From positions 53,975 through 80,272 of the forward strand of contig CAJUOP010000008.1 of NCBI GenBank assembly GCA_910588465.1: a stretch of 26,298 nt of DNA, given 5' to 3'. The notes below the pieces were generated by a model. The model was not told the DNA's origin. It saw nothing but the letters and a program-made list of their open reading frames with translations, and did not search any database. Shown here piece by piece: positions 6,288 through 14,106 of the stretch (position 1 is its first letter; the number at the start of each line of letters is the position of its first letter). The position numbers and the translations under genes are program-made. The DNA comes from an uncultured Christensenellaceae bacterium (lineage in GTDB: Bacteria; Bacillota; Clostridia; Christensenellales; Borkfalkiaceae).

Positions 6288-8480
6288 TTATTTTTTGCTG
6301 CTGACGAACGCGTACATTTTATCCATTAAGTTCTGCGTAATGAATTCGCGGTAGCGCCCGAGGTGCACGAAGAGCAACCGGAAAAACTTGCGGTTGTCTC
6401 CGCCGATTACGTACGCGGGCAGATAGTTCTGTATCCCGTGGCGGTGCGAAATGAACACGTCGCCGAACTCGCTCCGCTCTTCGGGCGTAAGCGTGTTGAT
6501 AAAGGGATCGTAGGTGTACTGCGGGTCGTATCTGTCGCGGCGGTCGCGCTCGATCCTGTCCGTAAAATCGGGGACGGGAACGGCGGGCGCAGGCGCAGGT
6601 ACCGCGGGAGCGGGCGTTGCGGGCACCGTGGGCGCGGGGATCGCCGCAGGGGCGGGCGCCGCTGCGGGAGCCTGTGCGGCGGGGTTTGTAATGAACGTCT
6701 GCTGGATAATGGGCTGGTTCTGCCTTGCGCCGTCCGTAAAGGGGAGCGGGTCGAACGCCGCTTCGTTTACGGGGGCGACGGGCTCTTTCGCCTGTTCCGC
6801 CATCAGCTTTTCGAATTCGGTAAGCTCTACCTTGGGTTTCTTCTTTTCGACCTCGACGATTTTTTCCACAATGCGCTCGCGTACGGGAGGCATTCCCGCC
6901 CAAAGGCTTGCGCCGGAGCCGATCGCCTCGCTCGGTTCGCCCGCGGTGGGGAGGAGCATGGGGTTGTTGGGGTCGAAGTTGTCCGCGGTGAACACGATGA
7001 TTTCTTCCCGATCCTCTTCGTGCCGAGGGGCGGGCGCCGCGTATACGGGTTGCCGGGGGGCGGGCGCGCTCTCGTAAGATTCGTCCAGCGCGTCGTCCTG
7101 TAAATCGTCGTTCAGCCTGTCGTTGAAAGTTTCGTCCGTAGGTTCGATCATGGTAGTTTCCTCTTTTTCGCTTTGAATCATTTCCGCTGCAAATTCGTCG
7201 ATATACTGTTCCTTAGGAGCGGGCTCGGCGTTCGTTTCGTCCAAAACCGCCGCAACGCCGTCCGGTTCGGGCAGGGGCGGCTCCTCCGTATATACATTTT
7301 CTTCCGCATAGCGGAGCGGAGCGGGTTCGGCGTACGCAGGCTCTTCGACCGTCGGTTCTTCCGCTTGCAAAGTTTCGGCTTCCTCGGCAAACTTCGCGTC
7401 CTTTACCTCGCGCTTGTGCAGCTCGGAAAGCAGCGCGACGAGGAGGGGAAGGGCGAACAGCAGGAACGACGCGACCGTAAGGCAGACGACGACAGCCGTT
7501 TTTTGACCGAATACGGCGCGGTCGCGCGCCATTACGAAGAAGAACACGAGGGCGCACAGCTGCAAGCCGTAGCGCACCGCGTCGAACGCAAAGCCCTTTT
7601 TAAAGTTCAGTCGAACGACTGCCGTAAGAAAGTTGAACGCGAATAACACGGTCAATATCAGCACCGCCGCGCCGCAAGCCGCGCCCTTTGCGGTGAACAG
7701 TCCCGTTTGGAATAACGTCATATAACCCGCGGTCGCAGTGCCGGGGTAGAAGAACGCGAACAGCACGCCCAGCGTGCCCGCAAGAAGCAGCAGACGGAAG
7801 AAATTTCCGCCGACGCTCTTTCCGCCCGCGCGCTTGTCCGAAAAGACGAGCGCCAGCAAAACGATCAGCGACGCCGCCGCAACGATCGCGGTAGGCAGGT
7901 CGAACATCTGCTTGGCAAAGCCGAGCTCGGGGGAGGAAAAAGTCGCGTTAAGCTGCGCGAAGTTCATAACGAACAGCGAGCCGTAGCCGAGTAAAAGTGC
8001 GGTGGCGTTGACGTGCGCGCAAAGCTTCGCTTTCTTTCCCGAAACGAACGCGACGAGCGAACAGACGACGGAAACAAGCACGCAGAGCGCGAAAAAGAAC
8101 AGAACCGCAAGGCGGATCTTGTTTCCGACTCCCTGCGAGTAAACGGCAAAATTACGGAAAATTTCTACGAACATTCCTACCGCCGAAGCGCCGAACGCGC
8201 CTTCGGTGAGAACGGCGCGGTAAACGGAGAAGGGGGCGAGCGCGGCGACCGCGTTGCACAAAAGCCCTAAAAACAGTCCGCCGACGGCAAACAGCAGTAA
8301 AACGGCGGAAAGGATCCTGTATCCCACCGCTACGGGTTTTTTCTTTTCGGTTTTCTCGGCGGGAATCGCTTCTTCGGTCTGCACCGCAGGGAAAACGGAC
8401 ACGTAAGCGCCGTTTGCGTCGCCCAACGTGTGCATGGGGGCAAGATTGCCGTTGAATTGTTTGGTTCCCTTCTTTTTCAT
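6288..8480 (-). CDS. Large multi-pass membrane protein with Pro/Ala/Glu-rich cytoplasmic region, unknown function
   Basis: I do not recognise this 730-residue protein. After a short Lys-rich N-terminus it has about eight or nine hydrophobic helices within roughly the first 360 residues. A long acidic stretch follows, then a Pro/Ala-rich linker of PAPA/PAVPAP repeats. The last 95 residues or so form a charged, aromatic-rich segment (YDPQYTYDPFINTLTPEERS, then GIQNYLPAYVIGGDNRKFFR) that looks folded and may be conserved. The start is ATG 8480, preceded on the minus strand by GGGAAGG. A longer reading from 8567 would begin inside the promoter -35 and is rejected. The gene is transcribed alone from a consensus promoter, divergently from the CdaR-like gene. 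A scaffold or envelope role is possible but unproven. Confidence 0.8.
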   Translation of the reverse strand: MKKKGTKQFNGNLAPMHTLGDANGAYVSVFPAVQTEEAIPAEKTEKKKPVAVGYRILSAVLLLFAVGGLFLGLLCNAVAALAPFSVYRAVLTEGAFGASAVGMFVEIFRNFAVYSQGVGNKIRLAVLFFFALCVLVSVVCSLVAFVSGKKAKLCAHVNATALLLGYGSLFVMNFAQLNATFSSPELGFAKQMFDLPTAIVAAASLIVLLALVFSDKRAGGKSVGGNFFRLLLLAGTLGVLFAFFYPGTATAGYMTLFQTGLFTAKGAACGAAVLILTVLFAFNFLTAVVRLNFKKGFAFDAVRYGLQLCALVFFFVMARDRAVFGQKTAVVVCLTVASFLLFALPLLVALLSELHKREVKDAKFAEEAETLQAEEPTVEEPAYAEPAPLRYAEENVYTEEPPLPEPDGVAAVLDETNAEPAPKEQYIDEFAAEMIQSEKEETTMIEPTDETFNDRLNDDLQDDALDESYESAPAPRQPVYAAPAPRHEEDREEIIVFTADNFDPNNPMLLPTAGEPSEAIGSGASLWAGMPPVRERIVEKIVEVEKKKPKVELTEFEKLMAEQAKEPVAPVNEAAFDPLPFTDGARQNQPIIQQTFITNPAAQAPAAAPAPAAIPAPTVPATPAPAVPAPAPAVPVPDFTDRIERDRRDRYDPQYTYDPFINTLTPEERSEFGDVFISHRHGIQNYLPAYVIGGDNRKFFRLLFVHLGRYREFITQNLMDKMYAFVSSKK

Positions 8481-8535
8481 AAAAACCTTCCCGATGTGTG
8501 AAAAACGCCCGATTTTATCCGTATTATGATACACT

Positions 8536-8564
8536 ATTATAACATCATTCGGGCGAAGTGTCAA
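8536..8564 (-). promoter_or_regulatory. Consensus sigmaA promoter of the membrane protein gene
   Basis: Read on the minus strand, TTGACA (8564-8559), a 17-base spacer and TATAAT (8541-8536) match the consensus exactly, about 55 bases before the chosen start. This suggests strong constitutive housekeeping transcription. Confidence 0.88.
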
Positions 8565-8680
8565 CACTAAATTATGTAAAATTTTTCATTTCGGGCGCTT
8601 CCTCCGCTATTTTGTGCAAAAAACACTCTTTTAATTGCGCCGCGTTTGCGGAAAATACGAAATCCGAACGGAAAAACCCC

Positions 8681-8709
8681 TTGTCATTTCGCGCAAAGTA
8701 TGTTATACT
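8681..8709 (+). promoter_or_regulatory. SigmaA-type promoter of the CdaR-like gene
   Basis: TTGTCA (8681-8686), a 17-base spacer and TATACT (8704-8709) lie 32 bases before the GTG start. It overlaps any longer reading of the gene from 8646, which supports the shorter start. Confidence 0.75.
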
Positions 8710-8741
8710 GTTCGGGAACAAAGTACATTGCGGAGGGCGGC

Positions 8742-9704
8742 GTGAGCGGCGAAAAGTTGGCGGAATTAAAACGCATATTAAAAGACGTATACGAAAAGAC
8801 GGGCGCGCAGGTCCGCCTTTCCTCCAAGGGGGGCGCGGAGACGGGGCTCGTGCTGGAATTTTGCGGGGAGAAGATCGCCGCGTATTTGCAGGGCACGGGC
8901 GCGGAGACCGAACGCACGGGCAAGCTCATAACCTATCTGGTGGAAAAAGCGGGAGAAAACCAACGCTTTCCCGAAAAAAAAGAGCATTTGAGGGAAATTC
9001 TGTTGGGCGAGGGGAACGAGTGGAGCCTGTTCCGCTTTATGACAAAATACGGTCTGCCCGCGGGCGAGTGTTTCGCGCTCGATATTCTGCCCGAACGGGG
9101 ACTGGACGAGGTCGCCGCGCACGTCGAGCGCTGCCTTGCCGACACGGCGGACCTTACCGTGAAAATGGACGAAGCACGGATCGCCGTCGTGAAATTTTGC
9201 GAGGAGGGGCAGTCGCCCGCGGAGTTCGGCGAGTTTTTGGCGCTGTCCGTTTACGAAGAGCTGGGCGTTAAGGCGAGCGTGGGCATCGGCTGCGAGGCGA
9301 AGTCGTTTACGGGGATCGCCGCCTCCTATTCGCAGGCGGTGACGGCGGTGCGCATGAGCGAGATGTTCCACGCGAAGGGAGAGGTACATTCCTACCGCGA
9401 ATATCTTTTGGTGCGGATGCTGGAGGACGTGCCCTCCGCCAAATTAAAGGAATATACCCGGCAGTTTCAGGTAGACTCGGCGGCGGAGCTGTTCGAGGAC
9501 GAGGATATGGCGGGCACGGCGGAAGTGTTTTTGGAAAACAGTTTGAACGTTTCGGAAACCTCGCGCAATCTCTATATGCACCGCAATACCCTGATGTATC
9601 GGCTGGACAAGATAGAGCGCATTACGGGACTGAATATCCGTAAATTTTCGGACGCGGTCACTTTCCGCGTGATCACGATTCTGTATAAGCTTTTAAAATT
9701 ATAA
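8742..9704 (+). CDS. PucR/CdaR-family transcriptional regulator
   Basis: The product is 320 residues from GTG 8742, behind GGAGG at 8732-8736. The C-terminal part carries the PucR-type helix-turn-helix: SLNVSETSRNLYMHRNTLMY, then RLDKIERITGLNI. Before it lies a region resembling the GGDEF-like CdaR central domain (LSVYEELGVKASVGIG, then YSQAVTAVRMSE). In the family, such regulators respond to small metabolites (sugar diacids, purines or others) sensed by the N-terminal part, which here has no recognised motif. An S41 protease gene follows after 9 bases and is probably in the same operon. The regulated target is unknown; the divergent membrane-protein gene is one candidate. Confidence 0.82.
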   Translation: MSGEKLAELKRILKDVYEKTGAQVRLSSKGGAETGLVLEFCGEKIAAYLQGTGAETERTGKLITYLVEKAGENQRFPEKKEHLREILLGEGNEWSLFRFMTKYGLPAGECFALDILPERGLDEVAAHVERCLADTADLTVKMDEARIAVVKFCEEGQSPAEFGEFLALSVYEELGVKASVGIGCEAKSFTGIAASYSQAVTAVRMSEMFHAKGEVHSYREYLLVRMLEDVPSAKLKEYTRQFQVDSAAELFEDEDMAGTAEVFLENSLNVSETSRNLYMHRNTLMYRLDKIERITGLNIRKFSDAVTFRVITILYKLLKL

Positions 9705-9713
9705 GAGGATATC

Positions 9714-11138
9714 ATGGAAGAGAACAAGCAACCCTTTACGGAAGAGGATAGTACGGAAAGAAAGACGAGCGACGAGATCGGCGAAGAGGTTCGCCAAAAA
9801 TGGCAGCGCGAAAAAAAGATAGAGCGGAGCATTTTAACCGTTTTGCTCGCCCTCGTGCTTGCCGCGGCGTTTTTTTGCGCGGGCTGGTTCGGGCGGTTCG
9901 CTTCGCTCGATCCCCGCGCCCGTTCCCTCCTTTGGGCGCTGGACACGGCAAAGGACAACTATTATAAGGACTTCGACGAAGACGAGCTGTACGACAGGAT
10001 TTTCGCCGCGTTCGAGCTCGACCCTTATTCCTGCTATTACACCGCGGACGAATACGGCGCGGTGGAGGACGAGCGCAACGGCAACAGCGCGGGCTACGGC
10101 ATTGCGATGAGCGCCTTCGAGGGCGAGGGCGCGCCGCGCTTTATGCGGGTGGCGGAAAATTCTCCCGCCCGCATAGCGGGAATACAAAAGGGAATGTACG
10201 TGCTCGGCTACGGACAGGACGAGGACAGTCTGTCCCAAGGGAGCACGCAGGAATTTATGGACTTCGTGGACGGCGCGAACGGCTCGTTCGTCATAAAATG
10301 CGGCTTTCATATTGACGGAAGCGACGCGCGCACGCTGCGGCTGACGGCAAGCGCGTACACGCCCGCCTATTGCGCTTACCGCGACGGGGAGACCTCCTTT
10401 TCGTTCCGTTACAAGGCGAACGTTTCCTTCGACGGGAGCGCTGCGAAGGCGGAGGCGGAAGCCGTCGGCGCGTTTACCGAAACGGAAGAGCCGCTCGCGG
10501 GACTTCCCGCCGACACGGCGTATGTCCGTCTGGACGAGTTTAACGGCAACGCGGCGGCGGAAATGAAGTGCTGCCTTGCAAAAATGCGGGAGAGAAACAA
10601 GAAAAATCTGATTCTCGACCTGCGTACCAACGGCGGCGGATATATGGATATTTTAATCGAGATCGCCTCGCACATGATGAAAGACGCGCCGGCTTCCCGC
10701 GCGCTCGTCGCCTCGGCAAAGTTTAAAAACGGCAGCGTATTTAATTATTCGTCCGCGAATAACGACTACGGCTCGTATTTTACGTCCGATTCCCGCGTTA
10801 CCGTACTGGCGGACGAATACACCGCGTCCGCATCCGAATGTCTGATTGGCGCGCTGGTCGATTACGGCACGGTCGGCTTTGACGACGTCGTGCTCCGCAA
10901 GGACGAGGCGAGCGGCGTTGCCCGCAGCTACGGAAAGGGGATCATGCAGTCGCACTTCCGGGACGGCAGGGGCAACGTGTTAAAGCTTACCGTTGCCGAA
11001 ATTTTCTGGCCAAACGGAAAGAGTATTCACGGCAAGGGCGTTACCGAAGCGGACGGGGCGAAATCGGTCGCCGCGCCCTTTATCCCGGGCGAGCGGGATA
11101 TCTTGCTGCAAACCGTCGTGCAGTCGCTTGCCGATTAA
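9714..11138 (+). CDS. S41-family C-terminal processing peptidase (CtpA-like), membrane-anchored
   Basis: The product has 474 residues. A charged cytoplasmic N-terminus is followed by one membrane helix (about 39-60), placing the rest outside the cell. A divergent PDZ-like region includes VAENSPARIAGIQKGMYVLG. The protease core has ILDLRTNGGGYMDI and the serine motif TASASE (370-375, most likely Ser372). The lysine motif is YGKGIMQ (Lys408), and together these would form the Ser/Lys dyad of this family. The Ser-Lys spacing is longer than in the CtpA proteins I recall, and about 100 residues of unusual sequence separate PDZ and core. It starts 9 bases after the CdaR-like gene. The stop codon overlaps that of the convergent gene at 11135, with no terminator between them. 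Substrates are unknown. Confidence 0.87.
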   Translation: MEENKQPFTEEDSTERKTSDEIGEEVRQKWQREKKIERSILTVLLALVLAAAFFCAGWFGRFASLDPRARSLLWALDTAKDNYYKDFDEDELYDRIFAAFELDPYSCYYTADEYGAVEDERNGNSAGYGIAMSAFEGEGAPRFMRVAENSPARIAGIQKGMYVLGYGQDEDSLSQGSTQEFMDFVDGANGSFVIKCGFHIDGSDARTLRLTASAYTPAYCAYRDGETSFSFRYKANVSFDGSAAKAEAEAVGAFTETEEPLAGLPADTAYVRLDEFNGNAAAEMKCCLAKMRERNKKNLILDLRTNGGGYMDILIEIASHMMKDAPASRALVASAKFKNGSVFNYSSANNDYGSYFTSDSRVTVLADEYTASASECLIGALVDYGTVGFDDVVLRKDEASGVARSYGKGIMQSHFRDGRGNVLKLTVAEIFWPNGKSIHGKGVTEADGAKSVAAPFIPGERDILLQTVVQSLAD

Positions 11139-11416
11139 ACGGCGCGCGCCTTTAAAAATTCTTCCAAAACGTTCAAATCGCCGTTCTCCTCGGGAGGACG
11201 GTTTTTTGTCTGCGCTTGCGCGGGCGGGGGCTGCGGCGCGCCGCCCGAAAAGCCTGCCGCGGCTTGCGCGGGCTGTTTTGCTCCCATGCCGCCCGCGACC
11301 ATCGCGATCAGCTCGCGGTTTTCGCGGTAGAACTTTAAAAATCGGTCGAGCGAGTTTTTCCATTCTCCGTTCTTGCCCATGTTCATCAGTAAAAACAGCA
11401 ATAATACCGTTTCCAT
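11135..11416 (-). CDS. Small unknown protein with hydrophobic N-terminus and Pro/Gln/Ala linker
   Basis: This 93-residue protein begins METVLLLFLLMNMGKNGEWK, which could be a short membrane-associated helix. A charged helical part (NSLDRFLKFYRENRELIAMV) follows, then a Gly/Ala/Pro/Gln linker and a short acidic tail ending in LEEFLKARAV. No family is recognised. No convincing SD precedes ATG 11416 or the alternative ATG 11458 (107 residues); the shorter form is preferred because it starts at the hydrophobic segment. It lies divergent to the small gene at 11510 and converges on the protease gene, with overlapping stop codons. Function unknown. Confidence 0.6.
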   Translation of the reverse strand: METVLLLFLLMNMGKNGEWKNSLDRFLKFYRENRELIAMVAGGMGAKQPAQAAAGFSGGAPQPPPAQAQTKNRPPEENGDLNVLEEFLKARAV

Positions 11417-11470
11417 ATTTTCATGGTATGCAGTGCGCAAAAAACGTGTGTGCTTCATAGGATAAATAGA

Positions 11471-11494
11471 GCGCCGCACGGTTGCGTGCGGCGC
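11471..11494. promoter_or_regulatory. Perfect 10-bp stem-loop directly upstream of a ribosome-binding site
   Basis: GCGCCGCACG and CGTGCGGCGC form a perfect GC-rich hairpin with loop GTTG. No T-run follows on the plus strand. AAAGGAGAGG (11495-11504), the SD of the next gene, begins on the very next base. It may protect the mRNA 5' end or influence translation; as a terminator it would be poor. Confidence 0.6.
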
Positions 11495-11509
11495 AAAGGA
11501 GAGGCGGTT

Positions 11510-11782
11510 ATGAAAGATTTTGCAAGTTATCAGGGACCCGAAAAGGAAAACGCGGGCGCGGAAGAATGGGTGAAGGAGGCAAAAAGTTATGCCGCCGGCT
11601 ATAACGGGCGCAACGAGAACGACATGGTGCGCGAGATTTACGCGCGGGCGGCGGAGGGCAAGAAAAACGGCACGCTTACTAACGAGCAGATAGATTACTT
11701 TTTTGCCCAGTTTGCGCCCATGCTCGACGCGGGCAAGCGCAAACGGCTGCAAAAGCTGGTGAATCAGCTGAAAAGTATGTAA
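11510..11782 (+). CDS. Small soluble hypothetical protein
   Basis: This 90-residue, highly charged protein starts at ATG 11510 behind a strong SD, AAAGGAGAGG. It begins MKDFASYQGPEKENAGAEEW and ends in a basic helix (GKRKRLQKLVNQLKSM). No family is recognised and no membrane segment is present. The middle (YARAAEGKKNGTLTNEQIDY) looks helical. It is divergent from the other small gene and converges with the cysteine desulfurase gene, one base apart. The good SD and preserved frame make it a real gene. Function unknown. Confidence 0.75.
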   Translation: MKDFASYQGPEKENAGAEEWVKEAKSYAAGYNGRNENDMVREIYARAAEGKKNGTLTNEQIDYFFAQFAPMLDAGKRKRLQKLVNQLKSM

Positions 11783-11783
11783 G

Positions 11784-12899
11784 TTAAAGCTGTTTCAGTG
11801 CGCCGACCAGCGCGTTCACTTCGCGCATACTTTGGCAGGGCGCGAAGGACGCCCGCACCAGCCCCGAAGGGAAGGTGCCAAGCGCTTTGTGGGCGAGGGG
11901 CGCGCAGTGCAGCCCGCCGCGCACGGCGATGTGAAAGCGCTCCGAAAGCGTTTCCGCGACCTCCTCCGAGGGCAGCCCGCAGTGCGCGAACGAGACGATC
12001 CCGCAGGGGTTCGGCTTGGAATACGCGCGGTATTTCGGCATCGCGGAGAGCGCGGAAAGCAGGTTTGCGGTGAGCTTTAACAGCGTCTGCGCGCTCGTTT
12101 CCAGTCGGGCTTTTACACAGAGCGCTCCCTCGAACAGCGTGCAAACGGCGGGATAGGAGAGCGTTCCGCTTTCCAGTCGGTCGGGATAAAATTCGGGCAT
12201 GGAGAGCAGGTGGCTTTCGCTGCCCGTGCCGCCGAACAGGAGGGGGCGGGGATTCACGCGGTCGGAAAATATAAGGGCGCCCGCGCCCTGAATTGCGTTC
12301 ATGCCCTTGTGCCCCGCGATCGCAAGCGCGTCGATCCCCGTTTCGCGCATTTTAATGCGCACGTGACCCGCTCCCTGCGCGCCGTCCGCAAACAGCAGCA
12401 CGCGTTCGGGCAGCGCCTTTCTTACGGCGGCAAGGTCGGGACAGACGCCCGTTACGTTGGAAGCCGCGGTAACGGCGCAAACGGTCGTATTTTCGCGCAC
12501 GAGCGCGGCGATCGCCTCGGGCGAGACGTTGCCGTTTTCATCGAGGGGCGCCACCGAATAGTCGACGATTCCGCGCGTTTTCAGCTCTTCGAGCGGACGG
12601 AGCACGGAATTGTGTTCGAGGCAGGTGGTAATTACGTGGTCGCCCACATTGAGCGTGCCGAACAGCGCGAGGTTGAGCGCTTCCGTGCAGCTTTTGGTAA
12701 AGACGACCCGCTCGAAGCCGTAGCCGTCGAACAGCTCCGAAAGCAGCTTGCGGCAATCGTAAACGTGTTCCGCCAGCGCGACGGAAAGGCTGTGTCCGCT
12801 GCGACCGGGGTTGGCGCAGGTCTTTACCGCGGCGGCGAGCGCGTTCTGAACGGAAATGGGCTTAAAGCCGCCTGTGGCGGCGTTATCAAGATAAATCAT
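11784..12899 (-). CDS. Cysteine desulfurase family protein (aminotransferase class V)
   Basis: The product is a 371-residue cytoplasmic PLP enzyme. It opens with YLDNAATG, typical of NifS/SufS-like proteins. His96 in TTCLEHNSVLRP, Asp172 in LLFADGAQGAG and the PLP lysine Lys198 in AIAGHKGMNAIQG are all present. A candidate catalytic cysteine is Cys332 in VRGGLHCAPLAHKALGT. The pattern matches the cysteine desulfurase family protein subgroup rather than IscS. It would release sulfur, or selenium, from cysteine or selenocysteine to an acceptor. The divergent neighbour encodes a DUF3343 protein, a proposed Se/S carrier, which suggests a donor-acceptor pair (inference). No scaffold genes (sufU, iscU) lie nearby. 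Confidence 0.9.
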   Translation of the reverse strand: MIYLDNAATGGFKPISVQNALAAAVKTCANPGRSGHSLSVALAEHVYDCRKLLSELFDGYGFERVVFTKSCTEALNLALFGTLNVGDHVITTCLEHNSVLRPLEELKTRGIVDYSVAPLDENGNVSPEAIAALVRENTTVCAVTAASNVTGVCPDLAAVRKALPERVLLFADGAQGAGHVRIKMRETGIDALAIAGHKGMNAIQGAGALIFSDRVNPRPLLFGGTGSESHLLSMPEFYPDRLESGTLSYPAVCTLFEGALCVKARLETSAQTLLKLTANLLSALSAMPKYRAYSKPNPCGIVSFAHCGLPSEEVAETLSERFHIAVRGGLHCAPLAHKALGTFPSGLVRASFAPCQSMREVNALVGALKQL

Positions 12900-12953
12900 A
12901 TACTATAACTCCGATAAAAAGATACTTTATTATACGAAGGCAGGGAAACAATC

Positions 12954-13199
12954 ATGACAATGTTGGCGGTATTCCGTTCGCGGGCGCAGGCGATCGACTG
13001 CGTGGCGTATCTGAAAGGGGCGGGGATCCCCGTTCAGACCGTTTCCACGCCGCAGGAGGCGGGCGTAGGGTGCGGGCTTTCGGCGCGCTTCGACGAGAGC
13101 TTTTTAACGCGCGTCCGCTTTTTTATGGGCAAGAGGAGCTATTCCTCCTTTTCCGGCTTTATGCGGCGGACGGGGGGCGGCGGATTCGTTTACTGTTAA
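12954..13199 (+). CDS. DUF3343 protein, putative Se/S carrier-like
   Basis: This 81-residue protein resembles the DUF3343 family (putative Se/S carrier). It has an N-terminal FRSRAQAIDCVAYLKGAGIP helix region, then the family-like STPQEAGVGCGLSARF, with a cysteine in the Gly-Cys-Gly turn (Cys41) that could carry sulfur or selenium. The chain is basic and ends in VYC. AGGGA at about 12941-12945 precedes ATG 12954; ATG 12960 is an alternative. It is divergent from the cysteine desulfurase family gene, 54 bases away, and the two are plausibly linked in function. A TATACG hexamer in the gap lacks a clear -35. Confidence 0.75.
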   Translation: MTMLAVFRSRAQAIDCVAYLKGAGIPVQTVSTPQEAGVGCGLSARFDESFLTRVRFFMGKRSYSSFSGFMRRTGGGGFVYC

Positions 13200-13204
13200 A
13201 AACG

Positions 13205-13233
13205 TTGCTAAATTTTTCGGAACGTGTTATAAT
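13205..13233 (+). promoter_or_regulatory. Promoter of nth, predicting a leaderless mRNA
   Basis: TTGCTA (13205-13210), a 17-base spacer and TATAAT (13228-13233) end six bases before ATG 13240. The expected transcription start falls on or within one or two bases of that A. No SD precedes the ATG. Confidence 0.75.
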
Positions 13234-13239
13234 GTGCAT

Positions 13240-13866
13240 ATGAACACGTCCGAAGAAATTTTAAAGGAACTCGAAAAACTCTATCCCGACGCAAAACCCG
13301 CGCTGCATTTCCGTTCGCCTTACGAGCTGCTCGTTGCCGTGGTGCTCTCGGCGCAGTGCACGGACGAGCGCGTAAACAAGGTGACGAAGGTGCTTTTCGA
13401 GCATTACGACACGCCCGAAAAGATGATCGCGCTGTCCCAGGAGGAGCTGGAAAAATACATCTTTTCCTGCGGTTTTTACCACAATAAGGCGAAGCATATC
13501 CTATCCGCCTCGCGGGATATTCTCGAAAAGTTCGGCGGACAAGTCCCCGAAACGCTCGAAGAACTGCAAACGCTTGCGGGCGTGGGCAGAAAGACGGCGA
13601 ACGTGGTGTACGCCGTGGCGTTCGGCGGAGACGCCATCGCCGTGGATACGCACGTGTTCCGCGTTTCCAACCGTTTGGGGCTGGCTTCGGGAAATACGCC
13701 GCAAAAGGTGGAGGAGGGCTTGCAGAAAGCCATTCCCAAGGAGCTGTGGAGCATTGCGCACCACTACCTCATCTGGCACGGCAGAAGAGTTTGCCACTCG
13801 CAAAAGCCCGACTGCGCGGGCTGCACCTTAAAAGAATTTTGCGCCGATTATAAAAACAGAGTATAA
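13240..13866 (+). CDS. nth: Endonuclease III (DNA glycosylase/AP lyase)
   Basis: The 208-residue enzyme removes oxidised pyrimidines and cuts AP sites in base-excision repair. The helix-hairpin-helix motif LAGVGRKTANVV carries the catalytic Lys118, and Asp136 in AIAVDTHVFRV matches the catalytic Asp. The C-terminal CHSQKPDCAGCTLKEFC has the C-X6-C-X2-C-X5-C spacing of the [4Fe-4S] cluster. ATG 13240 is preferred; a GTG two codons upstream lies inside the -10 region. The promoter position and lack of an SD suggest a leaderless transcript. A terminator hairpin follows the stop, and it contains the SD of the next gene. Confidence 0.95.
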   Translation: MNTSEEILKELEKLYPDAKPALHFRSPYELLVAVVLSAQCTDERVNKVTKVLFEHYDTPEKMIALSQEELEKYIFSCGFYHNKAKHILSASRDILEKFGGQVPETLEELQTLAGVGRKTANVVYAVAFGGDAIAVDTHVFRVSNRLGLASGNTPQKVEEGLQKAIPKELWSIAHHYLIWHGRRVCHSQKPDCAGCTLKEFCADYKNRV

Positions 13867-13871
13867 AACCG

Positions 13872-13906
13872 ACCTCCTTCGCCCATAAAAGGGCAAGGAG
13901 GTTTTT
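13872..13906 (+). terminator. nth terminator whose 3' arm contains the SD of the next gene
   Basis: ACCTCCTT, one bulged C and GCCC pair with GGGC and AAGGAGGT around loop ATAAAA, followed by a T-run. AAGGAGG at 13895-13901 is the SD for ATG 13909. Read-through RNA would therefore hide this SD in a 12-bp stem. Confidence 0.85.
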
Positions 13907-13908
13907 AT

Positions 13909-14106
13909 ATGACCAATTTTACGGCAAAGGACTTAGACGTTCTTTCGCACATTCTTACGGGAGAGGAAATGGCGTGTAAAAAGGCGCGCATTTACGCCAA
14001 CACGCTGACGGACGCAGCCCTGGCGCAGGAAATGGATAAGATCGCCTGCGCGCACGCCGAGCGCTTTAACGCGCTGTTTACCATGTTGAACGGAGGGAAA
14101 GCATGA
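13909..14106 (+). CDS. Small helical protein, probable spore-coat-associated (CotF neighbour)
   Basis: This 65-residue, all-helical looking protein begins MTNFTAKDLDVLSHILTGEE and continues with a Cys- and Lys-containing helix and HAERFNALFTMLNGG. The pattern resembles short coat-type proteins that accompany CotF in Clostridia (from memory, moderate). Its SD, AAGGAGG at 13895-13901, is inside the preceding terminator stem. It overlaps the CotF-like gene by ATGA at 14103-14106, so they are coupled. The protein would join the spore coat or a ferritin-like helical bundle; this is inference from the neighbour. Confidence 0.7.
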   Translation: MTNFTAKDLDVLSHILTGEEMACKKARIYANTLTDAALAQEMDKIACAHAERFNALFTMLNGGKA

